This document shows positions 1-7,348 of a DNA stretch of 64,000 nt, in pieces. Location: NCBI RefSeq assembly GCF_002211305.1, contig NZ_LOKW01000001.1, positions 310,001 through 374,000 on the forward strand, given 5' to 3'. A model generated the notes under the pieces. It was not told the origin of the DNA, did no database searches, and saw only the letters and a program-made list of their open reading frames with translations. Origin of the DNA: Rhizobium sp. R634. Lineage in GTDB: Bacteria; Pseudomonadota; Alphaproteobacteria; Rhizobiales; Rhizobiaceae. The translations under genes were made by a program, and so were the position numbers. How positions within the stretch are numbered: the first letter of the stretch is position 1; the number at the start of each line of letters is the position of its first letter.

Positions 1-155
1 ACGGCGGGATAGAAGTTGTTGACGCTCGAATGGTTCTGCGCGGCATAGGTGAATGTGGGAAGGTTGCGCCTGACCTGCGCGACGGCGAGATCGAGCGCGG
101 CGTTCACTTCCTTGTCGGTGATCGGCTGCGGGGCGACTGTTGAAACGGCATTCAT
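1..155 (-). CDS. GH88/GH105-like unsaturated glycuronyl hydrolase (partial, N-terminus only)
   Basis: Only the first 51 codons lie in the window; the gene runs off the left edge. It starts with ATG at 155, five bases after the stop of the upstream permease, with an AAGGG ribosome-binding site inside that junction, so it is the third gene of a minus-strand operon. The visible residues (ITDKEVNAALDLAV, then NHSSVNNFYPA) resemble the N-terminus of GH88-type unsaturated glucuronyl hydrolases, which remove the 4,5-unsaturated uronic acid left by polysaccharide lyases. No signal peptide is visible, so it would act in the cytoplasm. The match is from pattern memory on a short fragment. The heparinase-like lyase across the divergent promoter supports it, since a lyase would make the unsaturated ends this enzyme uses. 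Confidence 0.6.
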   Translation of the reverse strand, partial: MNAVSTVAPQPITDKEVNAALDLAVAQVRRNLPTFTYAAQNHSSVNNFYPA

Positions 156-159
156 GGCT

Positions 160-996
160 TTAACCCTTCAGTCCCGTCGAGGCGATGCCTTCGACAAAGA
201 AGCGCTGCAGAGCGAGGAAGACGACGAGAACGGGCACGAGGGCGACGACGGAGGCCGCCATGATCAGCCCGTACTCGGCCGAATATTGCGAGATGAACAT
301 GCGCAGGCCGATCTGGACGGTCTTCAGCTCGGTCTTGGTGAGATAGATCATCGGCCCGAGGAAATCGTTCCAGGTGCTGACGAAGGTGAAGATCGTCAGC
401 GTCGAGAGGGCGGGCTTGGAGAGCGGCAGCATGATGCGCGCCCAGATCTGATATTCGTTCATGCCGTCGATGCGCGCCGCCTCGCAAAGCTCGGTCGGGA
501 TCGACATGTAGAATTGCCGCATCAGGAAAACGCCGAAGGCGGTGAAGGCCTGCAGGCAGATCAGCGCAAGATGCGTGTTGTTGAGGCCGAACTCGCGCAT
601 CAGTAGGAATTGCGGCACCATATAAACCTGCCAGGGCATGGCGATGGTGGCGATATAGCCGAGGAACAGCGTGTTCTTGTAGGGGAAGTTCAGCTTGGCG
701 AAGGCGTAGGCGGCAAAGCTCGACGTCAGAAGCTGCAGCAGCGTGACGATGATCGTCAGCTTCGAGGTGTTGTAGATGAAGAGCGCAAGCGGGATCTTGG
801 TCCAGATATCGACGTAGTTATGCCATTGCGGCTGCGACGGTATCCACTCGATCGGGAAGGCGAAGACGTCACGGCTGAGCTTCAGCGACGCCGAGAGCAT
901 CCAGGCGAAGGGCATCAGCATCACCACAGTCACCGTGATGACGATCGCATAGAGGAGGACGGTTTTGACGGTGATCTTGCGTCCGGCGATCCTCAT
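160..996 (-). CDS. Carbohydrate ABC transporter permease (MalG type)
   Basis: A 278-residue integral membrane protein of the binding-protein-dependent transport permease family (MalG/UgpE type). It has an N-terminal membrane segment (VLLYAIVITVTVVMLMPFAWML), further hydrophobic segments, and the cytoplasmic EAA loop around residues 170-190 (EAARIDGMNEYQIWARIMLPL), which docks on the ATPase. It is one half of the transmembrane channel; the other half is the gene at 993-1949, which overlaps it by 4 bases, indicating translational coupling. The solute-binding protein and ATPase are not seen here and may lie left of the window. Given the flanking GH88-like and heparinase-like genes, the likely cargo is an acidic (uronate-containing) oligosaccharide; this is inference. 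Confidence 0.93.
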   Translation of the reverse strand: MRIAGRKITVKTVLLYAIVITVTVVMLMPFAWMLSASLKLSRDVFAFPIEWIPSQPQWHNYVDIWTKIPLALFIYNTSKLTIIVTLLQLLTSSFAAYAFAKLNFPYKNTLFLGYIATIAMPWQVYMVPQFLLMREFGLNNTHLALICLQAFTAFGVFLMRQFYMSIPTELCEAARIDGMNEYQIWARIMLPLSKPALSTLTIFTFVSTWNDFLGPMIYLTKTELKTVQIGLRMFISQYSAEYGLIMAASVVALVPVLVVFLALQRFFVEGIASTGLKG

Positions 997-1949
997 GCTT
1001 CGTCCTCCCTCTGGCGGTGGAACTGGAAGACCGTGACCGCGAGCACCAGGAAGAACAGTACAAGCGAAATCATGCTGGAATAGCCGAGATCCCAGGAAAT
1101 GAAGGCCTCGTTGTAGATGTGGTAGACGAGGACGAGCGTCGATGTGCCGGGGCCGCCCTGGGTGATCATGAAGATCTGATCGAAGACCTTGAAGGACTGG
1201 ATCGTCAGCATGACGGTGACGAAGAAGGTCGTCGGCCCGAGCTGCGGCACGGTGACGTGGATGAATTTCTGCCAGGAATTGGCGCCGTCGAGATCGGCAG
1301 CTTCATAGAGCTCGGCATTGATCCCCTGCAGGCCGGCCAGATAGATGACCATGTAATAGCCCATGTTCTTCCAGATGCCGAAAAGGATCACCGTCACCAT
1401 CGCCCAGTGGCGGTCGGCCGCCCATCCAGGCATGTTCTTCGGGTCAAGGCCGAGCGTGTAGAGGATCATGTTCACCGGTCCCATCTCGGGATTGAAGATC
1501 ATGTTCCAGACGACGGCGACGGCGACCAGCGAGGCGACATAGGGAAAGAACATCGCCGTGCGGAAGAAATTACGCCCCGCGATCTTCTGGTTGAGGAGGA
1601 CGGCGAGGCCGAGTGCGCAGAGCAGCGTCGCCGGCACCGAGGCGACCGTATAGATGATCGTGTTCCAAAAGGCCGCGACGAAGGCCTTGTCGTCGAACAG
1701 CCGCCAGAAATTGTCGAGCCCCGCGAATGTGATCGCATTCGAGCCGTCCCAGTGCATGAAGGCGAGCGCGAAGGCGAAGAGGATCGGACCGAGCGTGAAG
1801 ACGGCGAAACCGATGAAATTCGGCGCGATGAAGGAATAGGCGACGAGCGCGCTGCGAATCTTGCGCTGGCGCTTGGAGAGCGCCGTGACCTTCCGGCGCG
1901 GAGCTGCCGGGGCGCTATCCCTGGCGATGACCGAATTCGATATGGACAC
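993..1949 (-). CDS. Sugar ABC transporter permease (MalF/UgpA type)
   Basis: A roughly 318-residue permease of the MalF/UgpA type, first gene of the minus-strand operon. It has six predicted membrane segments and the EAA motif (ELYEAADLDGANSWQKFIHVTVPQL). An in-frame ATG exists at 1973, but a strong AGGAGG site at 1958-1963 sits 8 bases before a GTG at 1949 (residues VSISNSVIA), so I place the start there. The N-terminus is basic and soluble before the first membrane helix (ALVAYSFIAPNFIGF). It pairs with the MalG-type permease at 160-996. Cargo is inferred to be a uronic-acid oligosaccharide from the neighbouring hydrolase and lyase genes. Confidence 0.92.
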   Translation of the reverse strand: MSISNSVIARDSAPAAPRRKVTALSKRQRKIRSALVAYSFIAPNFIGFAVFTLGPILFAFALAFMHWDGSNAITFAGLDNFWRLFDDKAFVAAFWNTIIYTVASVPATLLCALGLAVLLNQKIAGRNFFRTAMFFPYVASLVAVAVVWNMIFNPEMGPVNMILYTLGLDPKNMPGWAADRHWAMVTVILFGIWKNMGYYMVIYLAGLQGINAELYEAADLDGANSWQKFIHVTVPQLGPTTFFVTVMLTIQSFKVFDQIFMITQGGPGTSTLVLVYHIYNEAFISWDLGYSSMISLVLFFLVLAVTVFQFHRQREDEA

Positions 1950-2079
1950 CGATGCTTCCTCCTGGTCGGGCATTCCGCTGGCGGCTTCCGGGCTTTTCTA
2001 ACCTAAATGCAGAGCCGTTCGGGCGGACGGGTGCCGCCTGTTCTTCCTCCTGCCAAGGACATAGCACATCTCCGGTATT

Positions 2080-2109
2080 GGTCAAACAAGTTCTGAATAG
2101 ATCATACAA
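2080..2109. promoter_or_regulatory. Tandem direct repeat in the divergent permease/lyase promoter region
   Basis: Two 10-base elements, GGTCAAACAA at 2080-2089 and GATCATACAA at 2100-2109, match at 8 of 10 positions with a period of exactly 20 bp, about two helical turns. They lie in the 244-bp gap between the divergent permease operon and the heparinase-like gene. This fits a regulator binding one DNA face with two dimers; no cognate regulator is visible in the window next to this locus. Inference only. Confidence 0.3.
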
Positions 2110-2193
2110 ATTTTATGGCGAGCGCCGAAAACATATGATAGGTGGAAATGGAGGCAGAGGCCCATCGATGCTTTTTCCGGTGTGGGGAGGGAC

Positions 2194-3987
2194 ATGTTCA
2201 GCGAGATTTCAGGCGCGTTGCCGCACGTCCTCGGCGATTTCACCCCGGAAGCCGTCTACTCCGACCGCGAGAGATGGAACGCGTTACCGCAGGCGGTGCG
2301 GGACGTGGTCGTGCACGACGCCGAGGCCACGCTTGCGCGAACATGGCCTCTGATCACGGCTTCGGATTACCGGGAATATACGACGACCGGCAATCGCTCG
2401 CGTTTCGAGGCGCTTTATTTCACGCGGCGGCGGATGCTCAACGATCTGGTGCTGGGCGAACTCGTCGAAGGGAGCGGGCGGTTCCTCCCCGGCATCGTCG
2501 ACGGCATCTTCCTGATCGCCGAGGAGAGCGGCTGGCAGCTTCCGGCGCATAATGCCTATGGGCGCGGCGGCCCGCGTCTGCCGCTTCCCGACAGTTCGCA
2601 GCCGGTCGTCGATCTCTTCGCCGCCGAAACGGCAGCCCTTCTGGCAACGATCGTCGCCTTGCTCGGCGATGCGCTCGACAGCATCAGCCCGGAGATCGCG
2701 GCGCGTGTGAAGCGCGAGATCGAGGCCCGCATCCTGACGCCCTATCTCGGCCGGCATTTCTGGTGGATGGGCAACGGCGCGGAGCGGATGAACAACTGGA
2801 CCGCCTGGATCACCCAGAACGTTCTGCTGACCGCCTTTTCGCTGAAGACCGATCAGCCGGCGCGCCGCGCCGTCACCGAAAAGGCGCTCGGCAGCCTCGA
2901 TGCCTTTCTGAAGGACTACGCCGAGGACGGCGCCTGCGAGGAAGGCGTGGTCTATTACCGCCATGCCGCACTCTGCCTGCACGGCGCGCTGACCGTGCTC
3001 GACAGCGTTGCGCCCAGCCTGTTCGACAGGATCTGGCGGCAGCCGAAGATCCGCAACATGGCCGAATATATCGCCCACATGCATGTGGCCGGCCGCCATT
3101 ATATCAACTTCGCGGATTCCTCCGCGGTGGTCGAACCCTGCAGCGCGCGCGAATATCTGTTCGGCAAGGCTGTTGGTTCCGAGATGCTGGCCGCCTTCGC
3201 GGCAGCCGACCGGGCGGCAGCCGAGAGCCCGCACCTGCCGGCGGAATGGAACCTCTGGTATCGCGTGCAGGAACTGCTGACCGGGCCGGCAATTCCAAAG
3301 ACCGAGCCGAATCCGGTGTCCGGGCGGGATATCTTCTATCCCGGCATCGGCCTGTTCGTCGCCCGCGACGGGCAGTTTTCGCTCGCGGTCAAGGGCGGCA
3401 ACAATGGCGAAGGCCACAATCACAACGATGTCGGCAGCGTGACGCTCTACAAGAACGGACGTCCTTTCCTGATCGATGTCGGCGTCGAGACCTATACCGC
3501 CAAGACCTTTTCGCCGCGGCGCTACGAGATCTGGACGATGCAGTCGGCCTATCACAACCTGCCGACTTTCTCCGGCGTCATGCAATCCGCCGGCGACGCC
3601 TTCGGCGCTAGCGACGTCGAGGTCGAATTCGGCGAGGCGCGCGCGCGCATATCGCTCGAAATTTCAGGCGCCTATCCTGAGGAAGCGCAACTGCGCAGCT
3701 ATCGGCGCACGGTCTCCCTGCTGCGTGGGCGCCATGTCGAGATCGTCGATGCCCATGACGGCGACCAGCCGGCGGTCCTGTCGCTGATGGCGTGCGTCAC
3801 GCCTGTTATCACCGAGAACAGGATCGATCTCGCCGATCTCGGCAGCATCTTTGTCGACGGCGCTGGCGAAATCGAAGTCGACGAGATCGAGGTGAATGAC
3901 GCCAGGCTGAGATCGGCCTGGCCGGAGAAGCTCTATCGGCTGCGCCTGCCGTTCGCCGGCAAGTGCCTGAGATTGCAGATAAATTGA
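2194..3987 (+). CDS. Heparinase II/III family protein (putative cytoplasmic polysaccharide lyase)
   Basis: A protein of about 597 residues in the heparinase II/III superfamily: an N-terminal alpha/alpha toroid (residues ~20-370) followed by a beta-sandwich domain (~380-597). Visible signatures are MNNW at 199-202 and EGVVYYRHA at 250-258 in the toroid, and GHNHND at 406-411 leading into LIDVG, the family's C-terminal block. Enzymes of this fold cleave uronate glycosidic bonds by beta-elimination, leaving 4,5-unsaturated sugars. There is no signal peptide, unlike periplasmic lyases, so it should act on imported oligosaccharides. A GTG at 2182 is also in frame, but it overlaps the GGGGAGG ribosome-binding site, so ATG 2194 is preferred. 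It is divergent from the permease operon and followed by a discoidin-like gene. Substrate is unknown. Confidence 0.85.
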   Translation: MFSEISGALPHVLGDFTPEAVYSDRERWNALPQAVRDVVVHDAEATLARTWPLITASDYREYTTTGNRSRFEALYFTRRRMLNDLVLGELVEGSGRFLPGIVDGIFLIAEESGWQLPAHNAYGRGGPRLPLPDSSQPVVDLFAAETAALLATIVALLGDALDSISPEIAARVKREIEARILTPYLGRHFWWMGNGAERMNNWTAWITQNVLLTAFSLKTDQPARRAVTEKALGSLDAFLKDYAEDGACEEGVVYYRHAALCLHGALTVLDSVAPSLFDRIWRQPKIRNMAEYIAHMHVAGRHYINFADSSAVVEPCSAREYLFGKAVGSEMLAAFAAADRAAAESPHLPAEWNLWYRVQELLTGPAIPKTEPNPVSGRDIFYPGIGLFVARDGQFSLAVKGGNNGEGHNHNDVGSVTLYKNGRPFLIDVGVETYTAKTFSPRRYEIWTMQSAYHNLPTFSGVMQSAGDAFGASDVEVEFGEARARISLEISGAYPEEAQLRSYRRTVSLLRGRHVEIVDAHDGDQPAVLSLMACVTPVITENRIDLADLGSIFVDGAGEIEVDEIEVNDARLRSAWPEKLYRLRLPFAGKCLRLQIN

Positions 3988-3994
3988 AAAGTTA

Positions 3995-4042
3995 GAGCAT
4001 GATGTTGTCCGAAAACCGCTTACAGTTTTCGGCATCATGCTC
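3995..4042. repeat. Palindromic intergenic repeat (rhizobial type)
   Basis: A 48-base element with outer arms GAGCATGATG (3995-4004) and CATCATGCTC (4033-4042) and inner arms CCGAAAAC (4009-4016) and GTTTTCGG (4025-4032) around an 8-base loop. Elements with these arms are, from general knowledge, widely scattered in Rhizobium and Sinorhizobium genomes. It sits between two co-directional genes, just before the ribosome-binding site (4044-4050) of the second, so in mRNA it could form a hairpin that affects stability or expression of the downstream gene. Confidence 0.75.
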
Positions 4043-4056
4043 CGAGGAGGCCGAAC

Positions 4057-4905
4057 ATGGAATTGACGCTGAAGATCGTGGATGCCGATGGGTTCGTGCT
4101 GGCAAGCGCCACCGGGCGGGACGAGACTTTTCTCGTCTATCGCCAGAACTATCGCGACGGCGACTGCGTCGTCGTCGAGGCTTCCGAGCCCGGCCATGTC
4201 TTCCTCGCGCTCGATAGCGCAATCCCTCCCGCTTTGGTCTATATCAGGGAAAGCGCCTATTCGCTCGCCGTGCCCTTCGGCGACAAGCGCAAGTCCTATT
4301 CGCCGAACGCCTTCAAGGGCGATATCCACCGACTTTCGGTGCGCAGCGCGCGGCCCGACGAACGCGCCCAACGGCGCAATCTCGCTTTGAACCCCTGGGA
4401 CGATCACGCCAACCGGGCGCTCTTTCCGCATGCCCGCGCCAATGTGGAAACCCGCGGCGAAGCGGTCTTTGCCGCGCGCAACGCCATCGACGGCGAAAAA
4501 GCCAACGACAACCACGGATTCTGGCCCTATACGAGCTGGGGCATCAATCGCGATCCCAAGGCCGCGCTGACGGTGGAATTCGGCCGGCCCGTTCGGATCG
4601 ACGAGATCGTCTTCTACATCAGGGCTGATTTCCCGCATGATTCCTGGTGGGAGCAGGCAAGCGTCACCTTTTCGAACGGTGAAACCGCCGCATTTCCGCT
4701 GGTGAAATCCGGTGCCGCGCAGCGTTTTCAGATAGAGCCTTGCACCGTCGAATGGGTGGAACTGCACGGGCTTATCAAGGCCGAGGACAGCTCGCCTTTT
4801 CCGGCGCTGACGCAGATTGAAATCTGGGGGACGGAGGCGCTCGGCGCTGCGGCCGTCGCTGCCGAAGATCAGGCCGGTCACGCCGCTCTTTCTCTTCCTC
4901 TATGA
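4057..4905 (+). CDS. Discoidin (F5/8C)-like carbohydrate-binding protein of unknown function
   Basis: A 282-residue protein whose start is set by GAGGAGG at 4044-4050, six bases before the ATG. Residues ~1-105 look like a beta-rich domain (ELTLKIVDADGFVLASATG); residues ~125-270 resemble an F5/8-type C (discoidin) sandwich, with NAIDGEKANDNHGFWPYTSWG, an alternating strand pattern (LTVEFGRPVRIDEIVFYIRADF) and a terminal strand ending in IEIWG. Such domains bind sugars. There is no signal peptide, which is unusual for a carbohydrate-binding domain and suggests that it works in the cytoplasm beside the heparinase-like enzyme, perhaps as an accessory subunit. Its last 6 bases overlap the end of the convergent regulator gene. 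No catalytic motif recognised. Confidence 0.7.
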   Translation: MELTLKIVDADGFVLASATGRDETFLVYRQNYRDGDCVVVEASEPGHVFLALDSAIPPALVYIRESAYSLAVPFGDKRKSYSPNAFKGDIHRLSVRSARPDERAQRRNLALNPWDDHANRALFPHARANVETRGEAVFAARNAIDGEKANDNHGFWPYTSWGINRDPKAALTVEFGRPVRIDEIVFYIRADFPHDSWWEQASVTFSNGETAAFPLVKSGAAQRFQIEPCTVEWVELHGLIKAEDSSPFPALTQIEIWGTEALGAAAVAAEDQAGHAALSLPL

Positions 4906-5910
4906 ACCCAATGCCGGCCTCGGCCGCGCCGCGCTCGGCGGGCTCTCATGCAGCCGGTTCCACGCGCGGCGCAACTGCCGGGCAGAGCCAAAGCCGGCGC
5001 GCATTGCCACGGCTTCCATATCCAGCCGCGAGCCAGCGAGCATCTCGCGGGCGAGAGCCACGCGCATGCGGTTGACGAAATCCGTGACGCTCATGCCGGT
5101 CTGCTCGTTGAACAGCCGCGAGAGGTTCCGCGGGCTGGCGCCGCTGAGGCGCGCCAGCGAGGCGACCGACCAGTCACGAGTGGGGTCGGCGGCCACCGCG
5201 TCCTGTGCACGATGAATGACAGGGTGGATATGGTTACGGCCTTCGAGCCAGGGCGAAAGCTGCGGGTCCGAGCCGCCGCGCCTGAGATAGACGACGAGAT
5301 ATCGCGCCACCGCTAGCGCGCAGGCATGCCCCGCCGCTTCGGCGACGATATGCAGCATGAGGTCTATGCCGGCGGTGATGCCGGCGCTCGTCAGACGCTC
5401 GCCGTCCTCGACATAGAGCCGGTTGTCCCGGATGCGGGCGGTGGGCGCGAGCCTCGCGAGATCCTCCATGCAGCCGTGATGCGTGGTGCATTCGCGGCCG
5501 TCGAGCATCCCGGCCTCGGCGGCGAGCAGGGCGCCGGAGCAGATCGAGACCAATCGAATCCCCGGACGGATGGCGCGCTTCAGCCACGCGACGATGGCGG
5601 CCTGCGCGGCGCGCTCCTGCTCGTCCCAGGGACGGTTGTTCTCCATCGGCGCGTCGGCGCTTCCGGCGATGACGACGAGCGCCTGATCGGGCAGGTGCTC
5701 CGGCAGGGCGGCGACGCCGGTGACGGCAAGGCCGATCGAGCTGCCGACCGTTGCCGACGGGCCGATATAGGCGACGCTGAAGCGCACCGCCCGCTGTTCG
5801 AGATTCGCCTTGCGCAGCACTTCGATCGGGCCGGCGACGTCGAGCAGCAGCACGCGCGGCGGCACGACGACGAAGACGGAGATATCGAAGGGCTGCGCGA
5901 CGTCCGTCAT
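4900..5910 (-). CDS. GlxA-family transcriptional regulator (DJ-1/PfpI domain plus AraC HTH)
   Basis: A 336-residue regulator with an N-terminal DJ-1/PfpI-like domain (~10-190) and a C-terminal AraC double helix-turn-helix (~230-325). The nucleophile-elbow cysteine is present at C124 (VSICSGALLA), followed by the usual TTHHGCMEDLA. The AraC part is clear (DWSVASLARLSGASPRNLSRLFNEQTG; MRAGFGSARQLRRAWNRLH). Related regulators include GlxA and the ArgR/CdhR group that control amine or amino-acid catabolism. It overlaps the upstream isochorismatase-fold gene by 4 bases, so the pair is one operon and the hydrolase is a likely target. The effector is unknown. Confidence 0.9.
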   Translation of the reverse strand: MTDVAQPFDISVFVVVPPRVLLLDVAGPIEVLRKANLEQRAVRFSVAYIGPSATVGSSIGLAVTGVAALPEHLPDQALVVIAGSADAPMENNRPWDEQERAAQAAIVAWLKRAIRPGIRLVSICSGALLAAEAGMLDGRECTTHHGCMEDLARLAPTARIRDNRLYVEDGERLTSAGITAGIDLMLHIVAEAAGHACALAVARYLVVYLRRGGSDPQLSPWLEGRNHIHPVIHRAQDAVAADPTRDWSVASLARLSGASPRNLSRLFNEQTGMSVTDFVNRMRVALAREMLAGSRLDMEAVAMRAGFGSARQLRRAWNRLHESPPSAARPRPALGS

Positions 5911-6473
5911 GCGGCGAGCTGCTCAGCACGCCCCGCCAGCGCCTGTTCGACGGTGGCGATCCTGGCGAAACGGCCCGACAGGACCAGTTCCGTGCGGCCG
6001 CGGATTTCACCGGCGCTCCATGTGCGTCCCGCCGCGTCGGTCATCGGAAAGGTCAGCGTCGCTTCGCCGACATAATCGACCTGGTAGCCGAGATCCGATG
6101 CGTGGCGGGTCGTGGTCTCGCAGCATTGTTCGGTGCGGATGCCTGAGACGATGATGCGACGCACGCCATTCTCGGTCAGCCAGACGTAGAGTCCGGAGTC
6201 GACGAGAGCGCTGTGACGGCTCTTCCTGAAAGTCGCGCCGGGGGCAATCCTGAGCGGGGCGAGCGTCCTGACGAAGCCCGAGCTTTCCGAAAACGGCCCG
6301 CTTCCATCGACATGGAAGATTTGAATGACGGGTATCCCGCGCGCCGCCGCGCCGTCGATCAGCGCCTGCTGACGATCGATATAGGCGGATGCGAGGCTTT
6401 CATCCCAATAATCGCGCTGACGGAAGGACTCCTGAGCGTCGATGACGAGAAGGACGGTATCATGGCCGGACAT
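5907..6473 (-). CDS. Isochorismatase-family cysteine hydrolase
   Basis: A 188-residue cytosolic hydrolase of the isochorismatase superfamily, about the usual length for a single-domain member. The catalytic triad is visible: D12 (VIDAQESF), K84 (FRKSRHSAL) and C117 (GIRTEQCCETT). Members hydrolyse amides or vinyl ethers such as nicotinamide, N-carbamoylsarcosine, peroxyureidoacrylate or isochorismate; the sequence does not tell which. It is first in a two-gene operon with a GlxA-type regulator (4-base overlap), which suggests a small inducible detoxification or amide-catabolism unit. Confidence 0.9.
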   Translation of the reverse strand: MSGHDTVLLVIDAQESFRQRDYWDESLASAYIDRQQALIDGAAARGIPVIQIFHVDGSGPFSESSGFVRTLAPLRIAPGATFRKSRHSALVDSGLYVWLTENGVRRIIVSGIRTEQCCETTTRHASDLGYQVDYVGEATLTFPMTDAAGRTWSAGEIRGRTELVLSGRFARIATVEQALAGRAEQLAA

Positions 6474-6679
6474 TTCTTGCTCCGTGGATGTTGATCATGA
6501 ACACCATATTCGGCGATCCCTGGACAGAGGAAAATGCATGCGCCGGACAAATAGCGGACACTTCGCGCCATTCATGGTGGAGAGCGGTCCGTTACCGCGA
6601 GCGGCGGGCGATAGCGAATGTTGTCGGCCACCCATGCGCCCGCTTCCGCGAGCCCCTCCGCACGTGCTAAGGGGATCGG

Positions 6680-7348
6680 ATGCGACTGCTTGTGGTGGAG
6701 GACAACAAGGATCTGGCGGCCTGGCTGGGCAAGGCCCTGCGGCAGGCGCAATATACGATCGACGTTGCCCATGACGGCGAAGACGCGGAACATCTGCTCA
6801 AGGTGGCGGAATATTCGGCGATGATCCTCGATCTTTCGCTGCCGAAGCTTGACGGATTGACGCTCCTGAAGCGGCTGAGACAATCGGGCAACAAGCTCCC
6901 GATCATCATCCTGACCGCCAATGCGAGCCTGGACGGCCGCGTGGCGGGGCTCGACAGCGGCGCCGACGATTATCTCGCCAAGCCCTTTGAAATCGCCGAA
7001 CTTGAAGCCAGGATCCGCGCGGTGGTGCGCCGCGGGCAGGACCGGGCATCGTCGGAGATCACCGTCGGCAACCTGCGTTTTTCCGGCGGCACGCGGCAGT
7101 TCTTCATCGAGGGCGAGCCGCTGCAATTGACGCCGCGCGAATATGCCGTTCTCGAGCAGCTGGTCATGAAGGTGGGCAACACGGTCTCGAAGGCCGCCCT
7201 TTCCGAAAGCGTTTTCGGTTTCGACGACGAGGCGGATCCGAGCGCCATCGAAATCTATGTCCACCGGCTTCGAAAGAAGCTCGAGGCCAGCTCCGTGCAG
7301 ATCGCGACGTTGCGCGGCCTCGGCTATCTCCTCAGACATGTTCAGTAG
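6680..7348 (+). CDS. OmpR-family response regulator (TctD-like)
   Basis: A 222-residue two-domain regulator: receiver domain (1-~115) with acidic pocket E7/D8, phosphoacceptor D51 (ILDLSLP), T79-type switch residue (IILTANA) and K of LAKPF; then a winged-helix DNA-binding domain (~125-220, LTPREYAVLEQLV). It reads like TctD-type regulators that control tricarboxylate uptake. Its last 11 bases overlap the start of the histidine kinase gene, so the two are translationally coupled. No tricarboxylate transporter (tctCBA) is seen beside it; the nearest transporter, at 8949-11769, is convergent, so the target is open. Confidence 0.95.
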   Translation: MRLLVVEDNKDLAAWLGKALRQAQYTIDVAHDGEDAEHLLKVAEYSAMILDLSLPKLDGLTLLKRLRQSGNKLPIIILTANASLDGRVAGLDSGADDYLAKPFEIAELEARIRAVVRRGQDRASSEITVGNLRFSGGTRQFFIEGEPLQLTPREYAVLEQLVMKVGNTVSKAALSESVFGFDDEADPSAIEIYVHRLRKKLEASSVQIATLRGLGYLLRHVQ

